Source: Hyphomicrobiaceae bacterium (lineage in GTDB: Bacteria; Pseudomonadota; Alphaproteobacteria; Rhizobiales; Hyphomicrobiaceae). From it: a stretch of DNA of 64,000 nt. The notes under the pieces were generated by a model. It saw only the letters and a program-made list of their open reading frames with translations, ran no database searches and was not told the DNA's origin. How positions within the stretch are numbered: the stretch's first letter is position 1; every line of letters begins with the position of its first letter. The position numbers and the translations under genes are program-made. The stretch covers positions 62,001-126,000 of the forward strand of contig JACKJH010000001.1 in the NCBI GenBank assembly GCA_020638055.1. Reading direction: 5' to 3'. Shown one piece after another: positions 36,673 through 46,312 of this stretch.

Positions 36673-37704
36673 TTAAATCCGTGCAGTTGAACCTCGTTCA
36701 ACCAATTCGACGTCGAAACGCTCGTCGTATTGCGCCGCTGGTGTCGACCATTCAATCATCTCGACAAGCAACTCAGCGGCGCGTTGGCCAATACGACGAG
36801 AGGGAATGCGAACGGTTGTCAGCCCGGGCTCAACGGCGGCGGAACCGCGAAAATCACCAATGCCGATGATCGACAAATCCTCCGGAATGCGGATCTGCAG
36901 TGACATTGCGGCGAATAGAACACCCTGGGCGATGACATCGTTGCCGGAAAAGATGGCGGCAGGGCGACTTGGGGACTTGAGTGCTTCCACCGCAATCGCC
37001 TTGGCTGCATCGACGTCGTAGGGACAGACGATGCGCCGTGCTGGGGGAACCCTATAGCCTTGCTCCGACATGGCCGCCAGAGCGCCGGTCCGCCTATCGG
37101 CAGCGCGATCGTTCATTCTGGCTTCGGCAAACAGGAAGAGAATGTCGCTATGGCCGAGATCTATGAGATGCTGGGTCGCGCGCCGGCCAACCTCGCGGTT
37201 GTCGACACCCACACACGGCAGCGGCTGTCGCTGGCGGTAATTCCAAACGAGGATTGCCGGCACGCCGCGGCGTTGCAGAAGATCAAAGGTGGCGTCTTCG
37301 TGCTTGAGACCGACCAGAGCCAGGGCGTCGACGCGATGTTCCAATAGCGATTCCACAAGCACTGCTTCTCTTGCCAGGTCATAGTTGTGGGAGGCAATCA
37401 GCATGGTTCTGGAATTGCGCGAAAGCGCCATCGAGAATGCCTGGGTCAGTTCAGCAAAAATTGCATTGTCCAAGGTCGGGACGATGAGACCTATGGTTCC
37501 CGTGGCGCCGCGGTTGAGACTGCGCGCGGCCGCATTGGGCACGTAGCCCAGGGTCTGCACAGCGGTTTCGATACGTTTTTTTGCAGCGTAGCTGACGATA
37601 TCGGGCTGGTTGAAAAAGCGTGAGACCGTGGCTGGCGATACATTCGCGCGCCGTGCGACATCAACAATTCCGGGGATGGATTTGCGCAAGAGTTTGCGGC
37701 TCAT
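36673..37704 (-). CDS. LacI family regulator of the sulfoacetate operon
   Basis: A 343-residue regulator with an N-terminal helix-turn-helix (GIVDVARRANVSPATVSRFF), hinge helix (NAAARSLNRGATGTIG) and a periplasmic-binding-protein-like ligand domain. The start at 37704 follows GGAG at nine bases. It is divergent from the transporter-sau-xsc operon, and a perfect LacI-type palindrome lies between them, so it most likely represses that operon until sulfoacetate or a derivative binds. I recall that the Cupriavidus sau genes also sit with a regulator gene (sauR), but I did not verify its family. Confidence 0.88.
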   Translation of the reverse strand: MSRKLLRKSIPGIVDVARRANVSPATVSRFFNQPDIVSYAAKKRIETAVQTLGYVPNAAARSLNRGATGTIGLIVPTLDNAIFAELTQAFSMALSRNSRTMLIASHNYDLAREAVLVESLLEHRVDALALVGLKHEDATFDLLQRRGVPAILVWNYRQRQPLPCVGVDNREVGRRATQHLIDLGHSDILFLFAEARMNDRAADRRTGALAAMSEQGYRVPPARRIVCPYDVDAAKAIAVEALKSPSRPAAIFSGNDVIAQGVLFAAMSLQIRIPEDLSIIGIGDFRGSAAVEPGLTTVRIPSRRIGQRAAELLVEMIEWSTPAAQYDERFDVELVERGSTARI

Positions 37705-37755
37705 CGCTTCTGCTCCACGTTGCAGTGCGAAAGAAAAAAATACGCAACTGCCTTA

Positions 37756-37769
37756 TGAAAACGTTTGCA
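37756..37769. promoter_or_regulatory. LacI-family operator
   Basis: TGAAAACGTTTGCA fits the LacI/GalR/CcpA consensus TGNAANCGNTTNCA at every fixed position. It lies 52 bases before the regulator's start codon and about 105 bases before tctA, so one site could control both directions. AAACATTTTCATTTG right after it may be a weaker second site. Confidence 0.75.
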
Positions 37770-37874
37770 GAAACATTTTCATTTGTTACGCCTGTTGTCC
37801 AGGCTGACATTGGCGGAGACCATATTTTCAAGATCAGCCGCGCTGGTAGCAGTACGCCCGAGGACGCGCCGACG

Positions 37875-39386
37875 ATGGAGTTTATTTATCATTTCGGCCC
37901 TGTTTTCACGCTTTCGTCGTTGGCGATTTTGTGTGCGGGGACTTTTGGCGGCCTTTTGTTGGGAGCAACACCGGGGCTGTCGCCGACCATGGCGGTGGCG
38001 TTGCTCATTCCCTTCACGTTTCATATGGACCCTGCGCAGGGGCTTATGCTGCTGGGGGCTGCCTATACGGCCACCGTTGCGGGCGGCGCAGTGAGCGCGA
38101 TCCTGCTGAAAATCCCAGGAGCGCCGGCAAATATTGCAACGGCGCTCGACGGATATGAGATGGCGCGAAAGGGCGAGGGCGCCAAGGCACTGCAACTGTG
38201 CTTCATCTCTTCGTTTATCGGCGGTGTCCTAGGTGTCCTGGTATTGATCTTCCTGACGCCATTGCTGGCGCAATGGGCACTGAGCTTTGGCCCGTCACAC
38301 CTTTTCTGGATTGCCATATTGGGTGTGACGATCATCGGTTCGCTCGATTCCAAATCCGTGATCAAAGGCCTGCTTGCGGGTTGCATCGGCCTATGGATCG
38401 CCATGATCGGCTATGACTCGGTGCAGGGCGTGGAACGCTTCATCTTCTCGGAACACCTTGAAGGCGGCGTGCACATCATTGCCGCCCTGATCGGATTGTT
38501 CGCAATCCCTCAGGTTATCGAGATGCTGGAAGGCGGCCGGAACCTGCGCACCTATGACATGATAAAAGTGAAGCCGCACAACGTATGGGATTCGGTGCGA
38601 ACGACGCTGGCGCATCCACGCACCGTTTCCATCGGCTCCATCGTCGGCATCATCATCGGCCTTATACCTGGCGCAGGCGGCCAGATTGCAGGGCTCGTTG
38701 CCTATGACCAGTCAAAACGCTTTTCGCCCAAACGGAAGCTATTCGGCACCGGCGAACCCGAAGGCGTGATCGCGGCAGAAACAGCCAACAATGCCATGGT
38801 GGGGCCTTCCCTGGTGCCGTTGCTTACACTTTCGGTGCCTGGAAGCCCCACTGCGGCGGTGCTGCTTGGCGGACTGCTGATCCATGGAATTTTTCCAGGT
38901 CCGAACCTTTTTGAAAAACATGCCGACGTGGCGTGGGCGTTCATCAATTCGCTGCTGATCGGGCAGTTGCTGATGATGCTGTTCGGGCTTTACATCGCAG
39001 GCCTTGCAGCGCACGTCGTGCGTGTTCCGCCGGCGATACTTGCCAGCGCCATTCTCGTGCTCGCCGTATTCGGTGCCTACTCGGTGCAGAACTCAATGTC
39101 GGACGTAGTAGTCATGCTGGTGCTCGGCATTGGCATGTATTTCCTTCAACAATATGGCTACAGCGCCGCGCCACTGGTGCTGGGGGTGATCCTTGGGCCC
39201 ATTGCGGAATCGAACTACGTGCAGGGTCGCATCATCGCAAGTGCGGGCGACGGCATGTTTACATATTTCTGCACGGGAACGATGAACCTCATTCTGATCG
39301 CGCTGGTCATTGCCTCGGTCGGCTATTCATTCGCAAGCGAGTTCCGCACACGCCAACGGGCAAGCGAGCCGGAGAAAACGGCATGA
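37875..39386 (+). CDS. tctA: Tripartite tricarboxylate-type transporter, large membrane subunit
   Basis: A 503-residue TctA-type permease with about 12 hydrophobic segments; motifs TFGGLLLGATPGLSPTMAVAL and the second half's GSIVGIIIGLIPGAGGQIAGL are typical. With TctB and the periplasmic TctC it forms a secondary importer driven by an ion gradient. The ATG at 37875 (MEFIYHFGPVF) starts the family fold; the frame is open much further back, through the promoter and operator region. The stop overlaps the tctB start. Context points to a sulfonate, most likely sulfoacetate, as cargo. Confidence 0.92.
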   Translation: MEFIYHFGPVFTLSSLAILCAGTFGGLLLGATPGLSPTMAVALLIPFTFHMDPAQGLMLLGAAYTATVAGGAVSAILLKIPGAPANIATALDGYEMARKGEGAKALQLCFISSFIGGVLGVLVLIFLTPLLAQWALSFGPSHLFWIAILGVTIIGSLDSKSVIKGLLAGCIGLWIAMIGYDSVQGVERFIFSEHLEGGVHIIAALIGLFAIPQVIEMLEGGRNLRTYDMIKVKPHNVWDSVRTTLAHPRTVSIGSIVGIIIGLIPGAGGQIAGLVAYDQSKRFSPKRKLFGTGEPEGVIAAETANNAMVGPSLVPLLTLSVPGSPTAAVLLGGLLIHGIFPGPNLFEKHADVAWAFINSLLIGQLLMMLFGLYIAGLAAHVVRVPPAILASAILVLAVFGAYSVQNSMSDVVVMLVLGIGMYFLQQYGYSAAPLVLGVILGPIAESNYVQGRIIASAGDGMFTYFCTGTMNLILIALVIASVGYSFASEFRTRQRASEPEKTA

Positions 39387-39862
39387 GCAACATCGACGAC
39401 AGCACTGCAGGAAGGACGCAGCAGACCGTTGCAGCGGGCGTGATTTTGGCGCTCTCAATCTGGGTCGCCTACGTCAGTTTCGACGTTGATGATCCGCAGC
39501 CCTACCTGTTTCCACGCTTATTTTCCGTCGTCATGGTCGTTCTGGCCGCAGTTGCATTGGTGCGCGCCCTACGCGGCGCGAACCGCACCGGCACCGTGAT
39601 GGGTGGGCGTCAGTTCGCGCGGATCGTACCAGTTCTAGCGCTGATGCTGCTATACGTGTTCGTCCTCATACCGCTGCTGGGTTTCTACACCGCTGCTGCG
39701 GTTTCGTTTCTTGCGGTCTACACCGTCTATGACCCGCAGTCGCATCTATCTGCAGCGGTATGGCTCAAACGGCTCACCATCACGGTGGGTTTTATTGCCG
39801 TGATCTATGTCGTGTTCGCTCTGGGTCTGAAGGTCCAGACACCGCGAGCGCTATTCATCTGA
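39383..39862 (+). CDS. tctB: Tripartite tricarboxylate-type transporter, small membrane subunit
   Basis: A 159-residue TctB-type protein with four hydrophobic segments (first: VAAGVILALSIWVAYVSF). The start overlaps the tctA stop as ATGA and follows GGAGAAAACGGC, so translation is coupled. Sequence conservation in this subunit is low in general; the assignment rests on size, membrane pattern and position between tctA and tctC. Confidence 0.88.
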   Translation: MSNIDDSTAGRTQQTVAAGVILALSIWVAYVSFDVDDPQPYLFPRLFSVVMVVLAAVALVRALRGANRTGTVMGGRQFARIVPVLALMLLYVFVLIPLLGFYTAAAVSFLAVYTVYDPQSHLSAAVWLKRLTITVGFIAVIYVVFALGLKVQTPRALFI

Positions 39863-39926
39863 GCGGGACGCAAGATCCCGAAACAAGGGCAACGCCCCAC
39901 GATAACCGATCATAAGGAGGAATAAG

Positions 39927-40901
39927 ATGATGAAACGACTGTTGACCTGGGGCATAGCTCTTGCTTGCCTTGCCGTGCCTGGACTGGCGGTAGCTGCAGA
40001 CTATCCTGATCGGCCGATCAGTCTCATGGTGTCCTACAGCCCTGGTGGCGCGACAGACTTCCAGGCGAGGATCGTAAGTATGATGTCGGCGGACGAGAAG
40101 TATCTCGGCCAGCCCATCGTAATCGTAAACAAGCCGGGCGCGGGTGGCAAAGTCGGCTGGAACAGCTTTGCCTCCAGCGCAAGCACCGATGGCTATGACC
40201 TTGCGGCCTATAACGTTCCGCACTTCATTGCACAGTCGATCAAGTTCGAAACCAAATACACCATCGACAATCTGGAGCCGATCGCCAACTGGGGCGCGGA
40301 CCCAGCCGTTTTCGTTGTCGGCAAGGACAGCCCGTTCAACTCTATTGCGGACGTCGTCAAGTTTGCAAAAGACAACCCCGGCAAGATCACTGTCTCGGGC
40401 GCGGGACTATTCGTTGGTCACCACATCGCCTTCCTGCAAATCGAGAAGGCGACCGGCGTCAAGCTTTCCTACGTTCCCCATAAGGGCGGTGCACCGGCGC
40501 TGAAATCCGTAATCGGCGGCCAGGTGATGGCCGGAGTAAACAACTTGTCGGATGCGTTCCGTAGCAAGGACCAACTGAAAATTCTCGGTATTGCCGACCT
40601 TGAGCGCAATAAGGAGTTCTTGCCTGATGTTCCAACCTTCAAGGAAGCGGGCTTTGACGTTGATGATTCGTCGGTGAATTTCCGCGGCATCATGGTCCGC
40701 AAGGGTACGCCTAAAGAGGTCATCGACAAGCTGGCCAAAGCGGTGCCGGAAATGTTCAACGATCCAAAAGTCGTCAAGCAAATGAAGGCTGGCGGCTCGC
40801 CCATGAAGGTTATGAACCGCGAAGAGGTCAATGCGATGTGGCAGAAGCGGCAAACGTATCTGACTGAGCTTCTCAAGGACCTGAAGGACGATGGCAAGTA
40901 G
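39927..40901 (+). CDS. tctC: Tripartite tricarboxylate-type transporter, periplasmic binding protein
   Basis: A 324-residue Bug/TctC-family receptor. The signal peptide is MMKRLLTWGIALACLAVPGL with cleavage near AVA-AD. The mature protein opens with DYPDRPISLMVSYSPGGATD, and VVNKPGAGGKVGW and HKGGAPALKSVIGGQVMAGV are the ligand-loop regions. A strong AAGGAGG precedes the start, consistent with higher expression of the receptor than of the membrane parts. Binding of a sulfonate is inferred from the operon. Confidence 0.93.
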   Translation: MMKRLLTWGIALACLAVPGLAVAADYPDRPISLMVSYSPGGATDFQARIVSMMSADEKYLGQPIVIVNKPGAGGKVGWNSFASSASTDGYDLAAYNVPHFIAQSIKFETKYTIDNLEPIANWGADPAVFVVGKDSPFNSIADVVKFAKDNPGKITVSGAGLFVGHHIAFLQIEKATGVKLSYVPHKGGAPALKSVIGGQVMAGVNNLSDAFRSKDQLKILGIADLERNKEFLPDVPTFKEAGFDVDDSSVNFRGIMVRKGTPKEVIDKLAKAVPEMFNDPKVVKQMKAGGSPMKVMNREEVNAMWQKRQTYLTELLKDLKDDGK

Positions 40902-41003
40902 CTAGTGTTCCGGCGGCGATCTACCGTAAACCGCAATAAAAAAATGAACCAGAATTTTGACCCGGGCGCACAGCTCGTGCCCGGGTATTGGAGGTGATTG
41001 GAC

Positions 41004-42443
41004 ATGACGACGACGACATCGAACCGTGAAAGCCAGGAGGCACTTGGCAATAATCCTCAAGCGCTCGTCGCTGAAACGGTGGCACGGGCAAAGGCAGCAA
41101 TGGCGGCTTATGAGAACCACGATCAAGAGCGCGTGGATGACGCCGTGCGCGCTCTGGCCTGGTCGATCTACAAGCCTGAACATGCACGGATGCTTGCCGA
41201 ACTCGCAGTGGCGGATACCGGACTGGGTGATGTCGAATCCAAGATCATCAAAAACACCCGCAAAACGTTTGGTACGTTGCGTGACCTTCTTCGCGCCAAA
41301 ACAGTCGGGGTGATTTCAGAAGATCCCAAGCGCGGTCTCGTCAAGTATGGCAAGCCGGTTGGCGTGGTGGGGGCTGTTTGCCCTTCGACGAACCCGGCTG
41401 CGACGCCTGTCAACAAAGCTATGATGGCGCTGAAGGGTGGCAATGCGGTCATCATCGCTCCCTCGCCAGCAGGTGCGGAGACGACCCGCAAAACAGTCGA
41501 GTTGATGCGCGCGGAATTGAAAAAGGCGGGACATCCAGAGGATCTGGTGCAGGTGCTTCCGCCTCCCGTCTCCAAGGTCATGACCGAGGAAATGATCCGC
41601 CAGGTCGATCTGGCTGTGGTGACTGGATCACAGGACAATGTGCGCCGCGCCATGCAGTCGGGCACCGTGACAGTCGGCGTCGGTGCAGGCAACGTGCCAG
41701 TCATCATTGACAGCACTGCCGATCTGGACGATGCGGCCGAAAAAATCTGCGCTTCGAAAATATTCGATAACTCCACCTCATGTTCTTCGGAAAACGCCCT
41801 TGTCATTCTCGATGACGTTTATGAGAATGCGATTGCCGCATTGGAGCGTGCCGGCGGGTGGCGGTGCGACAGGACGGAATGCGAAAACGTCATCACCACC
41901 TTGTGGACCGGCGGCAAGCTCAACCGTTCGATCATCGCCAAGGATGCGGCCATCCTGGCGGAGGCAATGAATCTCCGCGAAGGTGCAAAGGGCGCCAAAT
42001 TCTTCATGGTCGAGCAGGATACCGTCGGCGGCAAACACACACTGGCTGACGAAAAACTATCGCTGGTTCTGACGATATATCGCGCCAAGGATTTTGACGA
42101 AGCCAAAAAGACTGTTGCTGCAATCCTGAACGTTACCGGCAAGGGCCACTCCGTTGGCATTCACACCAAGGACGATGCACGAGCGCGGGAGCTGGCGCAG
42201 GCAACAGACGTCGTTCGCGTGCTCGTCAACCAGGCGCATACGTTCGGCAACGGAGGTGGCTTCAACAACGCCCTGCCGTTCACATTGTCGATGGCGGGCG
42301 GCACGTGGGCCGGCAATACGCTCAGCGACAATCTCAATTACAACTGCTTCATCAACATCACCCATCTCGTCACCACCATTCCCGAGGACAAGCCCTCCGA
42401 AGAGGCGCTGTTCGGTGCCTACTGGCAACGATACGGCAAGTGA
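41004..42443 (+). CDS. sauS: Sulfoacetaldehyde dehydrogenase (CoA-acylating)
   Basis: A 479-residue acylating aldehyde dehydrogenase. KYGKPVGVVGAVCPSTNPAA is the cofactor-binding entry, and the catalytic Cys is in DNSTSCSSENALVI. AHTFGNGGGFNNALPFTLSM and the C-terminal half match the group around SauS, which reduces sulfoacetyl-CoA to sulfoacetaldehyde with NAD(P)H. GGAGGTG precedes the ATG by seven bases. The flanking acyl-CoA ligase and xsc supply the substrate and use the product, which is the main reason to prefer SauS over succinate-semialdehyde or acetaldehyde relatives. Confidence 0.87.
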   Translation: MTTTTSNRESQEALGNNPQALVAETVARAKAAMAAYENHDQERVDDAVRALAWSIYKPEHARMLAELAVADTGLGDVESKIIKNTRKTFGTLRDLLRAKTVGVISEDPKRGLVKYGKPVGVVGAVCPSTNPAATPVNKAMMALKGGNAVIIAPSPAGAETTRKTVELMRAELKKAGHPEDLVQVLPPPVSKVMTEEMIRQVDLAVVTGSQDNVRRAMQSGTVTVGVGAGNVPVIIDSTADLDDAAEKICASKIFDNSTSCSSENALVILDDVYENAIAALERAGGWRCDRTECENVITTLWTGGKLNRSIIAKDAAILAEAMNLREGAKGAKFFMVEQDTVGGKHTLADEKLSLVLTIYRAKDFDEAKKTVAAILNVTGKGHSVGIHTKDDARARELAQATDVVRVLVNQAHTFGNGGGFNNALPFTLSMAGGTWAGNTLSDNLNYNCFINITHLVTTIPEDKPSEEALFGAYWQRYGK

Positions 42444-42462
42444 TTACAGGACCTCTCCAACA

Positions 42463-43605
42463 ATGAACTTCGAAGAACATGCCGCCAAACCTTTGCTGGC
42501 CAAATACGGCATCGCCGTTCCTGAAAGCCGGCTGGCGTCAAACCCGCAAGAGGCTGAAGCCGCCGCCGCTACGATAGGCCCGTGCGTTGTGAAAGCGCAG
42601 GTTCCAACAGGCAAGCGGGGCAAGGCGGGAGGTATCAAGCTCGCTGCAACGCCGCAGGAGGCAAGGCAACATGCTGAAAACATTCTCGGCATGGACATCA
42701 GCGGGTGGACTGTCGGCAAGGTGTTGATCGAGGCGCAAACGCCCATCGCGCGCGAGCTTTATGTCGCTATTCTTGACGATCGCGGGACCAAGGGGCCCAT
42801 GCTTTTGTTCTCGGGTCTAGGCGGCATGGATGTGGAAGAAGCCGCCGAGAGCGACCCAAACGCGATGCGCCGCATTGCCATACCTATTGATCAAGGCCTT
42901 TCTGAAGATGCTGCGCGCAGCGCTATTGAAGGCATCGACGACATTGCGAAACATGCCACCGCTCTCGTTGACGTTTTCATGAACCTCTATCGGGCGTGGC
43001 GTGAACTCGATGCGGAACTTATCGAGATCAACCCGCTGGTCATTACCAAGGATGGCCGCGTGGTTGCGCTGGATTGCAAGTTTACGCTTGATGACAGTTC
43101 GGCCGCGCGCCAAAAGGATATCGCCGCCAACGCTGCGCCTGAAAAGCAAACGGTGCTTGAAGCCAAGGCTGCCGATGCGGGGCTAAAATATATCGAGCTC
43201 GATGGGTCGGTCGGCGTTTTGGCCAATGGTGCCGGACTTACCATGACGACAATGGACGTGATTGCCCATTACGGCGGTAGTGCTTCGAACTTTCTGGAGA
43301 TTGGTGGCGAGGCTTACACCAAGGCCAAAACTGCGCTTTCCATCCTTTTGGAAAATCCAAACATCAAGGCGTTGCTCGTGAATTTTTGTGGCGCGTTTGC
43401 GCGGACCGATGTGATGGCGGAAGGCGTCATCAATGCGTGGCAGGACTTGAAACCTGACATTCCGATATTTTTCACCATACACGGAACAGGCGCGGAAGAT
43501 GCCGTCGCGCTGGTCAGGGATCGGCTCGGGATTGAGCCTTATGACCTCATGGACGATGCCGTGAAGGCGGCCGTGGCGGCTGCGACAGGGAGGGCTGCGG
43601 CATGA
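42463..43605 (+). CDS. ADP-forming acyl-CoA ligase, beta subunit (SucC-like), probable sulfoacetate-CoA ligase
   Basis: A 380-residue protein with the ATP-grasp domain of succinyl-CoA synthetase beta (PCVVKAQVPTGKRGKAGGIK, LIEINPLVITKDGRVVALD) and the C-terminal ligase domain (NFLEIGGEAYTKAKTALSIL, ALLVNFCGAFARTD). It is not the housekeeping sucC, which lies with sucD and the 2-oxoglutarate dehydrogenase genes in rhizobia. Together with the next gene it would activate sulfoacetate to sulfoacetyl-CoA with ATP to ADP. The Cupriavidus pathway uses an AMP-forming SauT instead. I recall an ADP-forming two-subunit sulfoacetate ligase from Bilophila, but could not check. Stop overlaps the next start. 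Confidence 0.82.
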   Translation: MNFEEHAAKPLLAKYGIAVPESRLASNPQEAEAAAATIGPCVVKAQVPTGKRGKAGGIKLAATPQEARQHAENILGMDISGWTVGKVLIEAQTPIARELYVAILDDRGTKGPMLLFSGLGGMDVEEAAESDPNAMRRIAIPIDQGLSEDAARSAIEGIDDIAKHATALVDVFMNLYRAWRELDAELIEINPLVITKDGRVVALDCKFTLDDSSAARQKDIAANAAPEKQTVLEAKAADAGLKYIELDGSVGVLANGAGLTMTTMDVIAHYGGSASNFLEIGGEAYTKAKTALSILLENPNIKALLVNFCGAFARTDVMAEGVINAWQDLKPDIPIFFTIHGTGAEDAVALVRDRLGIEPYDLMDDAVKAAVAAATGRAAA

Positions 43606-44477
43606 TCCCACGCAAGAACGATCGCCTGCTTATCCAGGGCATTACCGGAAAACAGGGTACCTTCTGGACCGAGGCGATGATCGCCTATGGCTCAAATGTG
43701 GTCGGCGGTGTCAACCCGAAGAAGGCCGGCACAGAGCATTTGGGCGTTCCGGTGTTTGCGACTGCACGTGAAGCTGCCAAGGCACAACCGTTCGACATCT
43801 CGTGCATGTTCATACCGCCAATGATGGCGAAGGATGCGGCCATAGATGCTTGCGAAGCCGGTGCCAAGCTGCTCGTCTGCCTGACCGAGCACATTCCCTC
43901 CCACGACGTTATGGAAATGCACGTGGCCGCACGCCAGAACGGAACGCGCATCGTTGGGCCCAACACCGCTGGACTGGTGACGGTGGACGAATGCTTTGTT
44001 GGCATCATGCCTGCCTTCAACAAAAAGGTGTTTAAAAAAGGAAAGGTTGGCGTGATCTCCAGGTCGGGCAGCCTGGGTACGCTGCTTTGCTTGAACCTTG
44101 CGCAGGCAGGCATGGGGCAGTCTGTATTCTACGGCATTGGCGGCGACCCGATGATCGGCACGACAACGGCTGACGCGCTACGTTTGCTTGATGGAGACGC
44201 AGGGACAGAAGCGATAGTGATCTGCGGTGAAATCGGCGGCAGTGCCGAAGAAGAGGCGGCGGACTACGCGCGCACCATGACCAAGCCGGTCGTTGCGTTC
44301 ATCGCCGGGCGTCAATCGCCACCGGGCAAAAAAATGGGACATGCCGGTGCGATCGTGTCGGGTGGCAGCGGTGACTATAATTCCAAACGCAAGGCGCTCG
44401 AAGCGGCCGGTGTGGGTGTCGCGGATGTTCCAAGCCAGGTTCCACAGATGCTCAAGCGTCTATCCATCGCTGCGTGA
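43602..44477 (+). CDS. ADP-forming acyl-CoA ligase, alpha subunit (SucD-like), probable sulfoacetate-CoA ligase
   Basis: A 291-residue succinyl-CoA synthetase alpha-type subunit. The CoA-binding Rossmann part has [18 protein letters not shown] and [18 protein letters not shown]; the phosphohistidine loop is [15 protein letters not shown], with the His that carries phosphate between subunits. [14 protein letters not shown] and [20 protein letters not shown] are also in place. The start overlaps the beta-subunit stop as ATGA, typical of this pair. Substrate is inferred from neighbours sauS and xsc. Confidence 0.83.
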   Translation: MIPRKNDRLLIQGITGKQGTFWTEAMIAYGSNVVGGVNPKKAGTEHLGVPVFATAREAAKAQPFDISCMFIPPMMAKDAAIDACEAGAKLLVCLTEHIPSHDVMEMHVAARQNGTRIVGPNTAGLVTVDECFVGIMPAFNKKVFKKGKVGVISRSGSLGTLLCLNLAQAGMGQSVFYGIGGDPMIGTTTADALRLLDGDAGTEAIVICGEIGGSAEEEAADYARTMTKPVVAFIAGRQSPPGKKMGHAGAIVSGGSGDYNSKRKALEAAGVGVADVPSQVPQMLKRLSIAA

Positions 44478-44533
44478 TCAGCAATGCGCGTGACCAGCGC
44501 CATTTTGAGTTAATCCCATAAAGGAAACACCAC

Positions 44534-46312
44534 ATGCGCATGACCACCGAGGAAGCCTTCGTGAAGGTTCTTCAGATGCACGGGATCGAGCACGCATTCG
44601 GCATTATTGGCTCGGCGATGATGCCAATTTCGGATCTGTTCCCGAAGGCAGGAATTACGTTCTGGGACTGTGCGCACGAATGCAACGCCGGCATGATGTC
44701 AGACGGCTACACGCGATCGACGGGCAAGATGTCGATGATGATCGCACAGAATGGCCCTGGCATTACCAACTTCGTGACACCGGTCAAGACCGCCTTCTGG
44801 AACCACACGCCGCTACTGCTGGTGACGCCGCAAGCCGCCAACAAGACCATCGGCCAGGGTGGATTTCAGGAAATAGAACAGATGCGCTTGTTCGCAGACA
44901 TGGTCTGCTACCAGGAGGAAGTGCGCGATCCCTCGCGTATCGCGGAGGTACTCAATCGCGTCATCGAGAAAGCCTGGCGGGGATCGGCGCCTGCACAAAT
45001 CAACGTGCCGCGCGATTTCTGGACACAAGTGATTGACATAGAACTGCCGCAGATCGTTCGACTTGAGCGGTCTCCCGGCGGCCAGCAGGCAATAGAGGAA
45101 GCCGCACGCCTGCTGGCTGAGGCGAAATTCCCCGTCATTCTAAACGGTGCGGGAGTTGTGTTGTCTGGTGCGATCGCTGCTTCGGCCGCGCTTGCCGAAA
45201 AGCTCACGGCACCAGTTTGCTGCAACTACCAGCACAACGATGCATTTCCCGGATCACATCCCTTGTCGGTCGGGCCACTTGGATACAACGGCTCAAAAGC
45301 GGCGATGGAGCTTATCTCCAAGGCGGACGTCGTGCTCGCGCTTGGCACGCGCCTCAATCCGTTCTCGACATTGCCTGGGTATGGCATCGACTATTGGCCG
45401 AAGGACGCCAAGCTTATACAGGTCGACATCAACGGCGACCGCATTGGGCTCACCAAGAAGGTGGCGGTTGGAATTCAAGGCGATGCCAAAGCGGTTGCCG
45501 AACAGATCCTGGCTAAGCTTCCCGAAGACGCTGCCGCATCGGGGCGCGATGAACGGGCTGCGTTGATCCACAAGACGAAGTCTGCGTGGCTACAACAGTT
45601 GGCGTCGATGGATCACGAAGACGACGACCCCGGCACGACATGGAATGAGCGCGCGCGGGATAGAGAGCCTGAAAAGATGTCGCCGCGCATGGCATGGCGC
45701 GCGATCCAATCCGCATTGCCAAAGGATGCGATCATATCTTCCGACATTGGCAACAATTGCGCGATCGGCAATGCCTACCCAATGTTCGAGGAAGGCCGAA
45801 AATATCTGTCGCCCGGTCTGTTCGGGCCTTGCGGCTATGGGTTTCCCGCCATTATCGGTGCCAAAATCGGCAATCCTGATATGCCCGTCGTTGGGTTTGC
45901 AGGAGATGGTGCGTTCGGCATTTCGATGAACGAGATGACAGCGTGCGGCCGCGATGACTGGCCGGCGATTACCATGCTCATTTTCCGCAACTACCAGTGG
46001 GGCGCTGAAAAGCGAAACACAACGCTGTGGTTTGACGACAACTTTGTCGGCACCGAACTCGATCTCGATGTGAACTACGCCAAAATCGCGGAGGCCTGTG
46101 GCGTCAAAGGCGTGCAGGTCAAGTCGATGGATGAACTGCGCGCAAAGCTGGACGAAGCGATCGAGGCGCAGATGAAGGACAAGCAAACGACCTTCATCGA
46201 GGTCCTGCTTAACCAGGAGCTTGGCGAGCCGTTCCGGCGTGATGCGATGAAAAAGCCCGTCTCGGTAGCGGGCATCGATGCGGCCGACATGCGTCCACAG
46301 CAACCGTTGTGA
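44534..46312 (+). CDS. xsc: Sulfoacetaldehyde acetyltransferase
   Basis: A 592-residue thiamine diphosphate enzyme that converts sulfoacetaldehyde plus phosphate to acetyl phosphate and sulfite. The N-terminal domain has MTTEEAFVKVLQMHGIEHAF with the catalytic Glu region; the ThDP site is GFAGDGAFGISMNEM followed by FRNYQWGAEKRN, the latter being typical of Xsc. Length matches the family. GGAAACACC precedes the ATG. It ends the operon. No phosphate acetyltransferase (pta) or sulfite oxidase gene follows within the window, so those must be elsewhere. Confidence 0.95.
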   Translation: MRMTTEEAFVKVLQMHGIEHAFGIIGSAMMPISDLFPKAGITFWDCAHECNAGMMSDGYTRSTGKMSMMIAQNGPGITNFVTPVKTAFWNHTPLLLVTPQAANKTIGQGGFQEIEQMRLFADMVCYQEEVRDPSRIAEVLNRVIEKAWRGSAPAQINVPRDFWTQVIDIELPQIVRLERSPGGQQAIEEAARLLAEAKFPVILNGAGVVLSGAIAASAALAEKLTAPVCCNYQHNDAFPGSHPLSVGPLGYNGSKAAMELISKADVVLALGTRLNPFSTLPGYGIDYWPKDAKLIQVDINGDRIGLTKKVAVGIQGDAKAVAEQILAKLPEDAAASGRDERAALIHKTKSAWLQQLASMDHEDDDPGTTWNERARDREPEKMSPRMAWRAIQSALPKDAIISSDIGNNCAIGNAYPMFEEGRKYLSPGLFGPCGYGFPAIIGAKIGNPDMPVVGFAGDGAFGISMNEMTACGRDDWPAITMLIFRNYQWGAEKRNTTLWFDDNFVGTELDLDVNYAKIAEACGVKGVQVKSMDELRAKLDEAIEAQMKDKQTTFIEVLLNQELGEPFRRDAMKKPVSVAGIDAADMRPQQPL

